This document shows, one piece after another, positions 13,101 to 24,500 of a stretch of DNA of 64,000 nucleotides. The notes under the pieces are model-generated. The model ran no database searches and was not told the DNA's origin. It saw only the letters and a program-made list of their open reading frames with translations. The DNA is from Triplophysa rosa (Eukaryota > Chordata > Actinopteri > Cypriniformes > Nemacheilidae). The translations under genes and the position numbers were made by a program. The first letter of the stretch is position 1. Every line of letters starts with the position of its first letter. The DNA is taken from NCBI RefSeq assembly GCF_024868665.1, contig NC_079904.1:2309807-2373806 (forward strand), read 5' to 3'.

Positions 13101-13560
13101 ACTGAAAAGTTAAATATAAATGTTTTACCACTAACATCCCCATGCAGCAGCTAAATATAAAATATTAGCTTTTATTTTAGGCCATTCTCTCACATACCAA
13201 AAAAACATTTTGGACAGGAGAGATTATCAATTGTTTCTATCATATTCAGAGGTATTGATAATATATTCGTTTCTTATCATTTTAAAATACATTTAGACAT
13301 TATTATATTTCCGATATATATAATTAATTTATCTGTTTAGTAGTTTATTAAAATAACAAAACTTAATTGAATATCCTAAAATCTGACATATATTACTTGA
13401 TTTCAATGCATGACGTTAAACAAACCTGAATTAATAATCTCTGAATCTGTTCTCTTTGCATCAAATAACAATAGCTATATATTCAGCTGTCAGCTGATAT
13501 ATTTAAAATATAAAAGTAAATAAAAAATCATAATAATTTAAACGGTTGCACGTAAATTGT
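10111..13560. other. Intergenic DNA without recognised genes
   Basis: Mostly AT-rich. Contains a short (AT)n at 11041-11056, a poly-T run at 12090-12104 and a C-rich patch (11170-11275) whose minus strand has several runs of three or more G. Open frames are short and have neither family similarity nor paired splice signals. Confidence 0.5.
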
Positions 13561-13599
13561 GATGATTCCTTTACGTGCCACCACTGCGTCATTAAACCA

Positions 13600-13607
13600 T
13601 GACGTCA
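13600..13607. promoter_or_regulatory. CRE palindrome
   Basis: TGACGTCA, the full CREB/ATF palindrome. It lies about 210 bp upstream of the candidate signal-peptide exon at 13814, with a CT tract (13636-13701) between them. The arrangement is promoter-like. Confidence 0.45.
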
Positions 13608-13633
13608 GACGGAAGCGTGAACGCAGCTTGCGA

Positions 13634-13635
<2 letters not shown>

Positions 13636-13701
<66 letters not shown>
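13636..13701. repeat. (CT)n microsatellite
   Basis: About 33 CT dinucleotides, GAGA-type when read on the minus strand. It sits between the CRE at 13600 and the candidate exon at 13814. Confidence 0.95.
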
Positions 13702-13704
<3 letters not shown>

Positions 13705-13813
13705 AATCTCTATTCAACTCTGTCCGTCTTAATCATTTACTGCCTGTTAACTTGAACGAGTTATATTGTTGGCAAGTCTATTAAGTTTTCCCGACGTTTT
13801 TTCTTGAGTTTAA

Positions 13814-13931
13814 ATGGATGTTTGTGGCGGATCGATCGATAAATGCGCGTGGACAGATCGCAGTGAGCTGATTCTATTCTTGTGCATTGGTTTAACACTC
13901 TTGGGTTGTCACACGACGCATGCACACACAG
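13814..13931 (+). CDS. Candidate first exon encoding a signal peptide (unidentified gene)
   Basis: Open frame of 39 codons from ATG at 13814, ending phase 1 at donor CACAG|GTAAAA. Residues 19-31 (LILFLCIGLTLLG) form a hydrophobic core of signal-peptide length, and a phase-1 junction after a signal exon is typical of secreted proteins and receptors. The upstream CRE and CT tract suit a promoter. The final residues AHT plus a split Gly codon resemble the end of the EPHA7 signal exon. This is only a few residues, and none of the large Eph ectodomain exons appears downstream before rab10. I treat it as an unidentified candidate that may be non-functional. Confidence 0.25.
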
Positions 13932-15190
13932 GTAAAACTGTTGTTATACTTCTTATTTTTACGCATTCTTCTTATATTTCTTACATTAGGGTTATTATTC
14001 TCAATTTCTGCGCCCGTATTTATATAAATAGCCTATCTATTTGATGTTATGTCTCACTCACCTGTGGCCATGCTGTGCGCACTCCGTGTCTCACCCTGCG
14101 GATAAGTTAAGAAAAAATAAAATAGTGCCAATGATTCTGTCTGCTGAACATCTGTTAACCCACCAAATTAAATGTTGTGATAGTTTGAGGATCCACCGAC
14201 CGAGTTTCGTTTGTTTTAGTTTTGTTTGGGCTGCTGGTGCATGGCGCTTTCATTTGTGCTGAATGAAGGAATTTTCCAGCATGAATATTTCATAGCGTCT
14301 GTGAAATGTAAGAGGAGTTTAAATCGCTCCTTTAATTCGAACGTAGGAACAATGGGTGCGAGAGCGCGCAGAATTGAGCACGCGCTTTGATTTAGTTTAG
14401 CCTACACGCCACAGTATAGTTGAAAATAAAACATAAGGCTAAGTGATAATGCATTATTATACATGTAGGCTATTTATCTGTGGGGTTTAGGCGCATATAG
14501 TCTGCCTTCTGGGCTATAGAAGATACATTTTCTCTGTCCCAAAGAAATGCATATTTATTTAAACGCCTCATACCTTTTGTATGCCGAGTAGAGATCTTTA
14601 AGTTTCAGATCCTGACTGGAATGGTCAGTGAATGGAAATTTCTGTGAAAACTCCAGAAAATCTTTGGAAAGTTCCTTAGCGCAAAAATATTCTGTTAAAT
14701 CCGACACATGCCTGTTTAAAATAAAGTACAACAAAAAGAGAATTTATACAGACTGGTAACTTTCGACATTCTGTTGATACTATTTCAAAACATCCCTACA
14801 TATCGGTAGAACATTAAATACAACGTACACATGATTAAATATGAAACATTACTGTATAGCTTTAACAAAATCTTCATAAATGACTTTAAAAAGTCAAGTA
14901 AATAATGGTTAAATTTAAATAAATCTATCCCACCAACCCCCATTACGTTTTGTGTGAAAACCAGGATGTATTGTCATGCCGAATGTAGGATGACTTGTTT
15001 GATTGGGGGGGTCTGATTGGCCGCCATTTTGTGTGGACATGTGTTAAAAGACAAACTCCACAAAAGACAAACCCACTTTTCCCATACGTAATGACGGTTT
15101 ACGATTTCTAGATTTTCTTCGTTACACGAGGTCAAGTGAAAACACTCCACTGTGGCAGAGGTTGATGTTCAATGTGCTTTAAGGTTACAG
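13932..15190. other. Non-coding, no recognisable content
   Basis: AT-rich stretch following the candidate exon. I see no acceptor-flanked exon, repeat end or RNA gene in it. Confidence 0.4.
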
Positions 15191-15210
15191 AATGAAGAAT
15201 AGACTTCCAG

Positions 15211-15247
15211 CAGCGCCCCCTGGCTGCCAGTCAGCGTAGTGACGTCA
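15211..15247. promoter_or_regulatory. CTCF-like site next to a CRE palindrome
   Basis: CAGCGCCCCCTGGCTGCCAG (15211-15230) is close to the CTCF core (AGCGCCCCCTGGTGGCCA). TGACGTCA follows at 15240-15247. Both lie in the gene-free interval between lin28b and rab10, where an insulator or distal promoter element would be plausible. Confidence 0.45.
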
Positions 15248-15728
15248 GTGCAGGTAACGTGCAGCAGTTTAGGGTCCGAATGGGTTTGAGCTACAGATAA
15301 TGCTGACTGATAAGATGTTCAGAATTCGAAAGAACAGGAATGCACTTAGATGGTCAAGTAAGCATGTAAAATTAAAGACTGTCTTTAGCAACATGGTGTG
15401 GGAAAATTGACCAGATCTAAAAATAAAATCGATCACAATTCTATAGCATTGTAGTGAACCTGTAGCCTATCCAGTTTTAATATTTGTATAGCCTATATTT
15501 TTTTGTTGCAATTAATGTTTTGTCGAAATTGACCACTGGGCCTTCATCTGGATTTCTTGCTCTGTGATCAGGAACTTGTTTCAATAACACCATAACAAAC
15601 TAATTTTATAAATGTAAGATTCAGGTAATGCACACCTTTTGGTGTAGATACACGTGCAGATATAACGACTCGTCAGCTGTTTATTTTAAAGGCATGCAGT
15701 TTATTATTATACGACATGCGCATCTTAC

Positions 15729-15925
15729 CTTTCATCCTCCATTACCGCGGCCTCAGAAATAGCCCTACGGCTGTGATTGTGTTTAGTTCGCAGATATATT
15801 AATGTCTGCAGGATGAGATGTGTGGTACCCGCGGATGACGATGGTGTTTGTCCGGTTTCGTTGAGCATCTCGGAGTCTGCTCGCTGCATCCTCCATAAAA
15901 CCGCGCAAGTGCCGCCAGTTGCCAT
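15729..15925 (-). CDS. Candidate first exon on the minus strand (unidentified)
   Basis: A CpG-containing open frame from ATG at 15925 to 15729 gives 65 codons (phase 2) and ends at donor AAAG|GTAAGA. A second in-frame start near the end would give only MEDE plus a split codon. No domain is recognisable and no following exon could be linked, so this may be a 5' UTR or lncRNA exon. Local CpGs and the CTCF/CRE cluster 0.5 kb to the left make a promoter here plausible. Confidence 0.22.
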
Positions 15926-16254
15926 GCGCAGATTCCACACGAAACTTTGCAGTTTCTTAAAATACAAAAACAAATAATGTTTGTTACTAGATTTCAACAA
16001 ATAGTGTTACAGATTTATTGTGATAGTTTTATATTTGTACTTTCTTTCTGACAGATAAGCAATTTATTTTCATGTTGGTGTGTGTGTTTGTAACTTTTAC
16101 CTCTTTGTGTTTCAAGGAGAATGAAAAACCCCACTTCCGCTGATCTACATCTACAGTACATCCACAATCAGCAGTCATTATTGAGTGAAAATGTGTAACA
16201 AAGTCTGTTGCGCCATCTCCTGGTAATATTAGGCAATCACGCATTTTGAGCAGG

Positions 16255-16512
16255 TTTTAGTTCACACAAAAATAAAAATAATTTCTTCACCCTCGCGTGG
16301 TTTAAACATGCACAACTTTCTTTCTTCTGGGAAACACAGAAGAAGATATGTTAAGAAATGTCTCAGTAGTTTTGTGTCCATACAATGAATGTCAGTAGGG
16401 TCCAATGTTGCTTATTAACGTTCTTCAAAAAAAAAATTGTGTTCTGCAGAAGAAAGTTTGAAATCACGTAATCGTGAGTAAATAAGAGTTCATTCTTGGG
16501 TGAACTTTCCTT
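16255..16512. mobile_element. Cyprinid MITE, AGGGATAG family, degraded copy
   Basis: Shares the words AGAAATGTCTCAGTAGTTTTG and GGGTGAACT with five other copies in this window (20171, 42032, 44879, 47580, 63176). Good copies start AGGGATAGTTCACCC and end with the reverse. This one has lost its outermost bases. Confidence 0.75.
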
Positions 16513-18670
16513 GTAAGAGTTGTATATGAGTTGACAAAAGCAGCCTATAACTTTATTCTGTGTCTCCTATATTGTTTCTTCTCAAAATCTTTTGAAGACA
16601 TGCTGTTGTTTTGTGGAAAGTATTTATATAAAATTAAACATTAAATACATTTTAAAAGTGATTTTCTATTGTCTGCATGTTTATAAAACTGTATAATTTA
16701 TAGTGCCTAATTCGTCACCAATAATGCATATTTCCTACATAAATAAGTCTTATAATTATTTTTATTATTTATATTAGCAATGAGCTCCGTTAAGTTTCAT
16801 TTTCAGCAGTGGCTTTGTTAGTTTCAAACAACTACTAAAATAACGTTTTTAACATAATATTCTTTAAACTAAAATTATAGTATTGTGTTCTAATGTTGTA
16901 TGAAGTTCATATGTTTCAATTGTTGTAATAGTTTTACTCGACCACTTTCTCTTCACAATTAATTAGGTTTTGGGTTTACATAAATGTTTTCATAATAACT
17001 GAATAGTGTAAAAGTCTTATTTGAAAGGACATCTGACTTTTAATCGAATATTCTATAATATATCATATACTGTAACTATGAATTCAACATTTCATTTTAA
17101 TTTTTTTGTAACGTAAACACTGGTTGACACATGTGTTCGTTTTATTCTAGTTACAAAATATTTCAAACAATAAAGAAAAATGTCATGATTGCACTGCTGT
17201 CCGTTTTAAAGATTTAATGAAAATGTTTCATTAAAGTTGACTGTTATCTGCATCATCACGGTTTCAGCTGTCCTAGGTCCAGTCATGTCATTTACAGTTA
17301 AAAAAACAAATTAAGTAATTATACCCGATGAGCCACTGTATTCGCCATACATATACACAAATAAAAATATAAGTACACATGCTTTATTCTCTGGATCCAG
17401 TATGATTCTTTAAAATGTAGCCCAGTTAAATATGATAGTTTTCTGAAATTTGCTGCCATCGTGTGGTGTAAAATCAAAACCCAGAAACGTAAATAAACAT
17501 CTTTTTAAAAAGAGATGATTTGATATTTAGCAGATGAACCACAGAACTTTTCAACTAAAATGTAACAATGAAACAGATCACAATCACAAAATCCAAGAAT
17601 TACTCTAGTGCAACATTACTGTTAAACTCTAGGTTCCTTTTTGAACTCTGGTTTCTTTCTGTGCTTGAATCACTCTTCAAATAATCAGATCAAATTAATA
17701 AATGGGTTGGATGTTGAGGGAATGTTCTCAGCAGAGCTCTGGGAGCGAGAGACACTGACACAGAGGTGTAGTTGCATCAAGCTTGTTTATTTCCTCAAAG
17801 GAAGCATGTTACATATAGAGTACAGAAGAGCAAACGTCTTCAAGCTGTATTATGCACCAGGAAAATGCTTTAAAGGATAGATCACACTCAGTGGCCTTGC
17901 CTGTGTTTATTAGTGCGGGAACTAAATAATCTAACAATTACTATTGTGCAATATTACCATGACTTCTATTTGCAACATGCACTTTATTTTATTATCTTAT
18001 TCGTATACTTTGGCAATTAGTGAGTGAATATTAAGAATTTAGAGGATGTTTGGAGTAGAAAGTGACTGAGTGAATGAATGGACAAAACAGACTAGTTGCA
18101 TCATGGAGTCGTCATGGTAACCTATCAACAGCAGTACAGCATGGGTACTGAACCCCATCACTTTCTGGAAAGCGGATATTATGAAGCTGAGAAAACCTAC
18201 AGGATATATGTTTATACAGTATGTCCTAAGATGCATAACAGATATACGTGTTTTGTTAGATTAATTTCAATAACTGAAATACATTTTCATCAGTTTAACA
18301 AAACGTGTATTTCCTCTGTTGATTAAGAAAAACAGGATAAATAGATCTTTCTTCCAGTGGCAGATTGTACTCCATTGAGCTGTGTGCAAAAACACCTTTA
18401 GTATTCCAGTGGAACTGCTGTGTGATGCCAAATCCACATACTGTAAAAACCATGACCAGACTAAACCTCCTTTATCAGATTGTAATGTAAACGGTATTGG
18501 TTATAAACACAGGCCTATAAAACGTTCATCTTAACAAAATAAAAGTAGCTCACACCATTTGTCATAGAGGTGTGGGTAATTAAGACAGTATTGTGAGTGT
18601 GAATTTGTGTATCATCACACAGTACTGCACGTGTATGTGAGTTCATCATTATTCCCTGCCTTCCTTCCCT
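16513..18670. other. Intergenic DNA, nothing recognised
   Basis: AT-rich. No exon with splice support, repeat end or RNA gene was seen. The frame at 18096-18326 is open but shows no family signal or splice context. Confidence 0.4.
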
Positions 18671-18768
18671 GTTGAAAAAACCAGCATATGCTTTGATGCT
18701 GGTTTAGTCATGTGCTGGTCAAACCAGCATCAGAACATACCTAACCCAACATATGCTGTTTTTTCAAC
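18671..18768. mobile_element. Short palindromic MITE
   Basis: Starts GTTGAAAAAACCAGCATATG and ends with the near-reverse CATATGCTGTTTTTTCAAC. The whole 98 bp can fold on itself through repeated CCAGCAT words. It is a common cyprinid hairpin element and carries no coding capacity. Confidence 0.75.
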
Positions 18769-19337
18769 CGGGTTACAGAAGAGTCCCTTTCTGTATAGTG
18801 AGTCCAGGACGTGCAACTGAATTCGGACTATTTCCAAAGGATCCTGTAAAAATAATGCACCTCACACACACAAGAGAAGCCTTCTACCTGTGACTGATAG
18901 CTTCACATGCTGGTCAGATGATCTCTGTGTCCTAGCGGGCAGAATACGTGAACAGGTTTAGTGATGCCTCTACGCGAACCCAGATCTTGGACAGGGGTGT
19001 TTCTCCTGTAACATGTTTAGTATTCAACACACGACATCATTACCATAAGAAGATTTATGACTCTCTAGCACACAAATCTAGCCAAAGGAGATATCAAATA
19101 CAAAAACCATTAACAATTGGGTGTCAGTGAAAATTTAGTGTTTCGAAACATTTAAAGATGAATGGATTTTCTGAGAGAAATAATTTATCGATGGCCTATA
19201 GGCCTACCTGTCAAACTACTACGAATGTTTCTTCAGTTAATTTACATTTGCTTTGCTGACTAGGTTTCACTGCTTATACTGTCACGCCTCTATTATTTAA
19301 AAACTGAAGGATTTTCACTAAATCTTGTGTTTCTTAC

Positions 19338-19435
19338 CGTGGTTCTGAAGCACCAGAGTCAAGTAAGCAAAATCCAGAAACGCAGAGAAATGCGCGAGAA
19401 GCAAAAGCGAACAGCGCGAGCTCGCCGTCGTACAT
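19338..19435 (-). CDS. Candidate first exon on the minus strand (unidentified)
   Basis: ATG at 19435 opens 32 codons with a hydrophobic middle (residues 6-26, ALFAFASRAFLCVSGFCLLD) and ends phase 2 at donor CACG|GTAAGA. The surrounding 80 bp are CpG-rich, unlike the flanks. There is no recognised family and no second exon identified. It could be the start of a small secreted-protein gene or an lncRNA exon. Confidence 0.22.
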
Positions 19436-20170
19436 ATTGAGCTCTCGCGCACTCCGATCCCAGAGAGATATCGCAATAATCTTTGTGTTAATGCATAAAA
19501 TATCAGCTACTGAATAAAACAAAATGAAGACAGCGTTTAAAGTAATTTCACATATCTAGTGTAGGCTAAATGCAGTTTGGGGTGACTTTGTGAAGAAAAT
19601 TCACCACAAAATGAGCGACAAATTGTTGCAAGCTCTGAACAAATCTAATTCTCTCCATGTAAGTTTACCCACATGAAAGAATTATGGTAGTAAAATTGTG
19701 TTTACTGTGGTAAAATTCCTAGATAAACTGTTCCTGCACCTTACTGTTGTAAATATTCAAGCATACGAGAGTTTATTAATTCACTATTCACCAATTATAA
19801 GCTAATATACTTAGCCTCCTATAGTATATTTTACGTGGTAGTAAAACATTAGAAAGAAAAGCAATTTCAATAAAATTGTGTTAGAAAAATGGATGGTAAT
19901 GAACGTGCCTGTAAAGTAACTTGGATAGGACTAACATGGGTTTACTAAAATATAGCAGCTTCAGTTTTGTATTTTTAAGGTGTCTCTACTGACATTTACA
20001 CAAATAATTAAATTGAAACACGTTTTATGTTTACAGCAATGACCTGAAACGGAGTAAATCGAAGGGTAAAGTTGTTTCTCCTCAGATACGTATTACTGAA
20101 ACTGATTTATATTTCCTATTTGACCAGCAGAATGTCAATCTGATTTCATGTTCCTGTGAAAGATACTGAA

Positions 20171-20400
20171 AGGGATAGTTCAACCAAGAATAAAATATCA
20201 CTGATTCACCCTCACGTGGTTCAAAACCTGTACACAAAAGCAGATATTTTGAGAAATGTCTTAGTGGTTTTGCTCCCATACAGTGGAAGTCAATGGGGGG
20301 AAAAAAATAGATAACAAAAATTTTTTTAAATGTCATACAGGTTTGAAATGACATGAAGGTCAGTAATTTATTACATTTTCTTTTTTGGTGAACTATCCCT
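20171..20400. mobile_element. Cyprinid MITE, AGGGATAG family
   Basis: Begins AGGGATAGTTCAACC and ends GGTGAACTATCCCT, inverted ends of 14-15 bp. The body is the shared 'GAAATGTCTTAGTGGTTTTG' type. The minus-strand AATAAA within it (20367-20372) could serve as a rab10 polyadenylation signal. Confidence 0.85.
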
Positions 20401-21477
20401 TTTAATGTAATTACTGATAAAAAGGAACACCAATGAAAATAAGTGACTTGTTATTGACCAGCAGTTCCTTTTTTGGAAATACGGCAAGCCTCCTGTGTCT
20501 TAAGAACTGTAAACGCACACGCACACATACACACGCACGCACGCGCACACACACTGCAACAAACACTCCATACCTTAATAAACGGGGCGAACATGTAACT
20601 TAAACAAGCTTATTTTTAATGGATCTGCAAAATTATTTGAGTTTCCAAAGAGAACGCTCCCCTCCCTGACACGTATCTTGACTAGGAGAGATACTTCCTG
20701 TAAATTACAAACATGGCAAAACTTACAAAAGACCCCAAAAACCCAAAGAAACCAGCATGCAGGAGAGAATGAGTAACTGAGTAAGTGAGGGTAAACAAAA
20801 CCAAAAAATACATTGAGGAGATTCATAAAACAAGTCATTCTGGGGAAAAAAAACTACATTTAAAAACAGAAGTATGATGCCATTCTCTTCTGTGCAAACA
20901 GAATGAATCCGGATGGTTTCGTTCGGGCATGTGTGGGTCCAGTTAGCGGGGGTCAGTCAGAGATGAGAGGACCAGTGTGCCTGTGTCTGTGTGTGTGCAA
21001 CGGTTACAGAAGTGTGATGTTTAAATGTGTGTTTTGGGTGTGAGCTCTTATGCTCGACATTAAGGCACCGGACGAAAGAAATAATACAAAAATATAACCC
21101 CAGCTAGAGAAGATCTCACACTAACACACAACACTGGACAAAAGTCTTCGTCTATGATGTCACACTGAATGCTACGGCCGCTCCTCTGCGCCGACGGACA
21201 GCATCTCCAGGTCCACCGCCGGTCTTCATGTAGTAGTGAATGCGCTTTTGTTTCGTTTGTTTCAACTCATTTCGTTCATTATTTAAAATGAGTAAGAAGA
21301 GACATGAAACGACTTTTCTTTTTCTCTTTACATTTTTTTACAGAAATAAAAATGATGTCAGCAAGCAGTTGTGAGTGTGAGAAACGTTAGAGATGTGGTT
21401 TTACAGAGAATCCCATGAGAAGGACAAAACGGAAGAGTGTTAGACAGAAACAAGGGATGAGTGAATGAGAGAGAGGA

Positions 21478-21518
<41 letters not shown>

Positions 21519-21553
21519 GTTTGTGTGAGGGGTGTATGTAAATGTGTGTGTGT
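20401..21553 (-). other. rab10: Probable rab10 3' UTR
   Basis: Follows the rab10 stop codon with no other gene visible. It holds a GA microsatellite (21481-21514) and CA-rich DNA near 20517-20560. Mammalian RAB10 has a long 3' UTR, so transcription to about 20.35 kb, where a minus-strand AATAAA lies, is reasonable but not proven. Confidence 0.45.
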
Positions 21554-24500
21554 TCAACTGCAGCACTTGGTCTTCCAGCCTGTGACTCCGCCCCCAGTGC
21601 TGATGTCCACATTTTCACTGTTCGGCTCTTTTACAGGTGTCTGTGAAAAAAAGGAATATTTTAAAAACAGAGAAAGCAACATGTAACAACTGACGTTCTT
21701 TGATCTCTTGTGTAAAAACATGTGAAACACGAGCACTCAGAGCCTTGGAACGCGCAGCATTATTTGATGTGTTGATGTAAATTCAACTCAAAAATGCAGA
21801 CAGCGAGAGACATATTGACTCATACCCTATCTCCTATTTAGTGCCCTATGCGTACCATGTAGGACATAATAAATGTGCAAAGTCCAGGACTTAAAAACGG
21901 GAAAAAAATCATTCGATCCACTCCGAGCAGAATCAGTATTTTAACGTTTCTGTTCATGCGTTTCTCATAAAACATGGCCGTTCCGAAAAGGGTTTTCTCA
22001 GAAAAAATACCGGTAAATAACGTTATTTTAATATCGCCCTGTACTTCAAAATGTATATACATTTTCACTAAATAATAACAGCACACAAGATATTTCAGCT
22101 TTTTACATTTAATGCGTAAAATCACAACAGAAATACTTGGGACTGATTTTTGCAACACACATTGTTTAACAAATTACATGAATAAATGCAAAATTACATT
22201 TGATAACCGTTCTCCTTCAATGCATTTCAACTGCTAATTTAAGGCGCACACTGTGCAACGTCCTTGCATCGCAGAATCAAGTTCAGTTAACCAAGATTGA
22301 CCATTTAATGCATTATAACATTATCAACAACATAAAATCAGATTTTCTAACATTTAATACAAAGCATTAACATCTTATAAAGATAAACTGACCTGATTAA
22401 GCCTATGGATAGGCATAAACAAAATCAGTCATTGTATTCTTAAAGTCAGTACTGCTTGTTTAAACGTACGAAAAGAATGTCCTTTAAGACCTGTGCATTC
22501 ATTGATGATCTCAGTGGGAAAAGAATGTAGTCGGGGAAAGAAAACGCTTGCCCAGTACTTAAAAAGACACTCGCTACTTTTTACACGTGCTTCTCTCGAA
22601 TACATATCCAAAACAGATGAAATTGACACATTGCGCTTTACCGTCGTGCTTTCTCGTTCTTTTGCCATTAACAGCTGTTCTATCTCGTCGTCGTCATCAT
22701 CAGATGATTGGGATTGAATGTGCTGTGTAGTTGCACTGCTACCAGATAAGTTCTGAATGGTTTTTGGTGACATGTCCTCGCAAAAATTCCTGAGCTCCAA
22801 AAGCCGCTCCAGCATGTCGTGTGTAGAATGCCAGCTTGTGGGGCAGTCAACAATGGCCCTATTTTTCCCCATTCTTTTCAGAAGAATGACAACGTTATGT
22901 GTGCGCAACTTTTTCGCAACACGCCTCGCTTTAGAAATTAAATTGGCTGACCGTTGCTCTTTTAATGCATCGTCAACTGCTAATTGCAAGGTATGAGCCG
23001 AACACCTCACACTGCGCAACACACATTCTTGCATCGCAGAGTCGAGTTCAATTACCAATTGCTTACTTTCGCCTTGGACTTCAGCCACATCGTCCTCATC
23101 CATTCCTGTGTCAACTGGATCAGCCTCGTTCACTTCATTTCACAGGATGCTCTCTTGCGCATCAGATAGTAAAGACACTGCCTTTATCATGTTAGCGCCA
23201 TTATCCGACGTTATCGAGTAAACTTGCCGTAATTCAACATCATATTCGTGCAGGATGAAATATATTCGCCAGTGTGTCTGTCATTTAGCTCTCTTACAAC
23301 CAAAGTGCGCAACAGAATTTTTTCTTCATCAGTATATTGTACATTTATGCCGAGAACAGATCGGTCTCTGCATGTGGCCAAATCAATTTTTAACATCAGT
23401 AGCCTTCCCTTTAACTCATTCTTGAGCTTTTCCCTTCCTGCCTCAGCAACACTTGACACCGTATCACGGATATTCGAGGAGTTGATGACGAAATTATTTC
23501 CTATAGCCTCTTGTATTGGCTTGAAAAATTTTCTGAAGCCAGTGTCTTCCATTAATGTAAATGGTCTCCCGTTGACAGTTACTAGCTCTAAGCACGCATC
23601 TTTCAGAACATCGGGACACATTTGTACATGTAGGCCTGTAGTCTTTGGCTTTTTCACTATAACCGCATCCAGAGTCGTTTGTCCATCCGATGAAGATGCA
23701 GGTCTTTTATTGCTGGTTGAATCAGCACGTTCTGCTGGATGTTTACGCTGAATGTGCCTCTGCAGGTTACCGCCGTGATTCCCGGTTATTTCTGCCCCGC
23801 ATCCAACGATTTTACAGACAGACTTATTAGACGACTTGTCATAGGTGAAATACTGACGAATATGATTTTCTTGGTGGCGACCCATCTAAAAAAAGTAATT
23901 GACAATGATAAGCGTATAGGCCTATAGGACTTTTTAGCTTCAATATTACGTTAGCTGGCTCACATTACTTCACAGAATTTAAACCCCAGCCCAAAGATAT
24001 TTCCATTACTTTCAGTGGCTAAACTTCACGTTTCTTAACACGTTTTAACTTAAGGCTAAACAACATACCTCTATATATTTGAGGTGTGGTTTACTTGTCG
24101 TAACTGAGGCGAGCTCGTCGGGAGCGACGGCACTTTCACGGCCGATGGTGGCTGCTGCGCGGGTATTTCAAATTCAATCACGTTGGATTAGTCAACGTTG
24201 CATTTTGCGTGCTATTCAAATTCAAACAGAACGATAAAATAACGTTATTAACCGGTTAATGGTAATTTCAAATAAGTGTTTCTGTTCAGAACAATTAAAA
24301 TTGATTTTGCTTTCGTTTTTGTTCCTGTCAAAATGTCATTCGTTCCCGTTTATTGTTTTCGTTCCTTGAACCGGTTCAGAGCCTGCAAACGAGTGGCTGA
24401 TGACGCACCACTTCAGCAGTTTTCATAGTGAAGGGGGTGGGACTCTTTGGATTCTAAAGTGCATTTGATTGGACAAGAATTTTGACGAGAAGCTGCAGTG

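Noticed and set aside
13814..13931. Firm assignment of this exon to epha7
   Set aside because: Only the last few residues resemble EPHA7, and the roughly 660-nt ectodomain exon expected downstream is absent from the window.
22493..23751. Plus-strand frames of 74-167 codons
   Set aside because: Antisense shadows of the minus-strand hAT transposase remnant.
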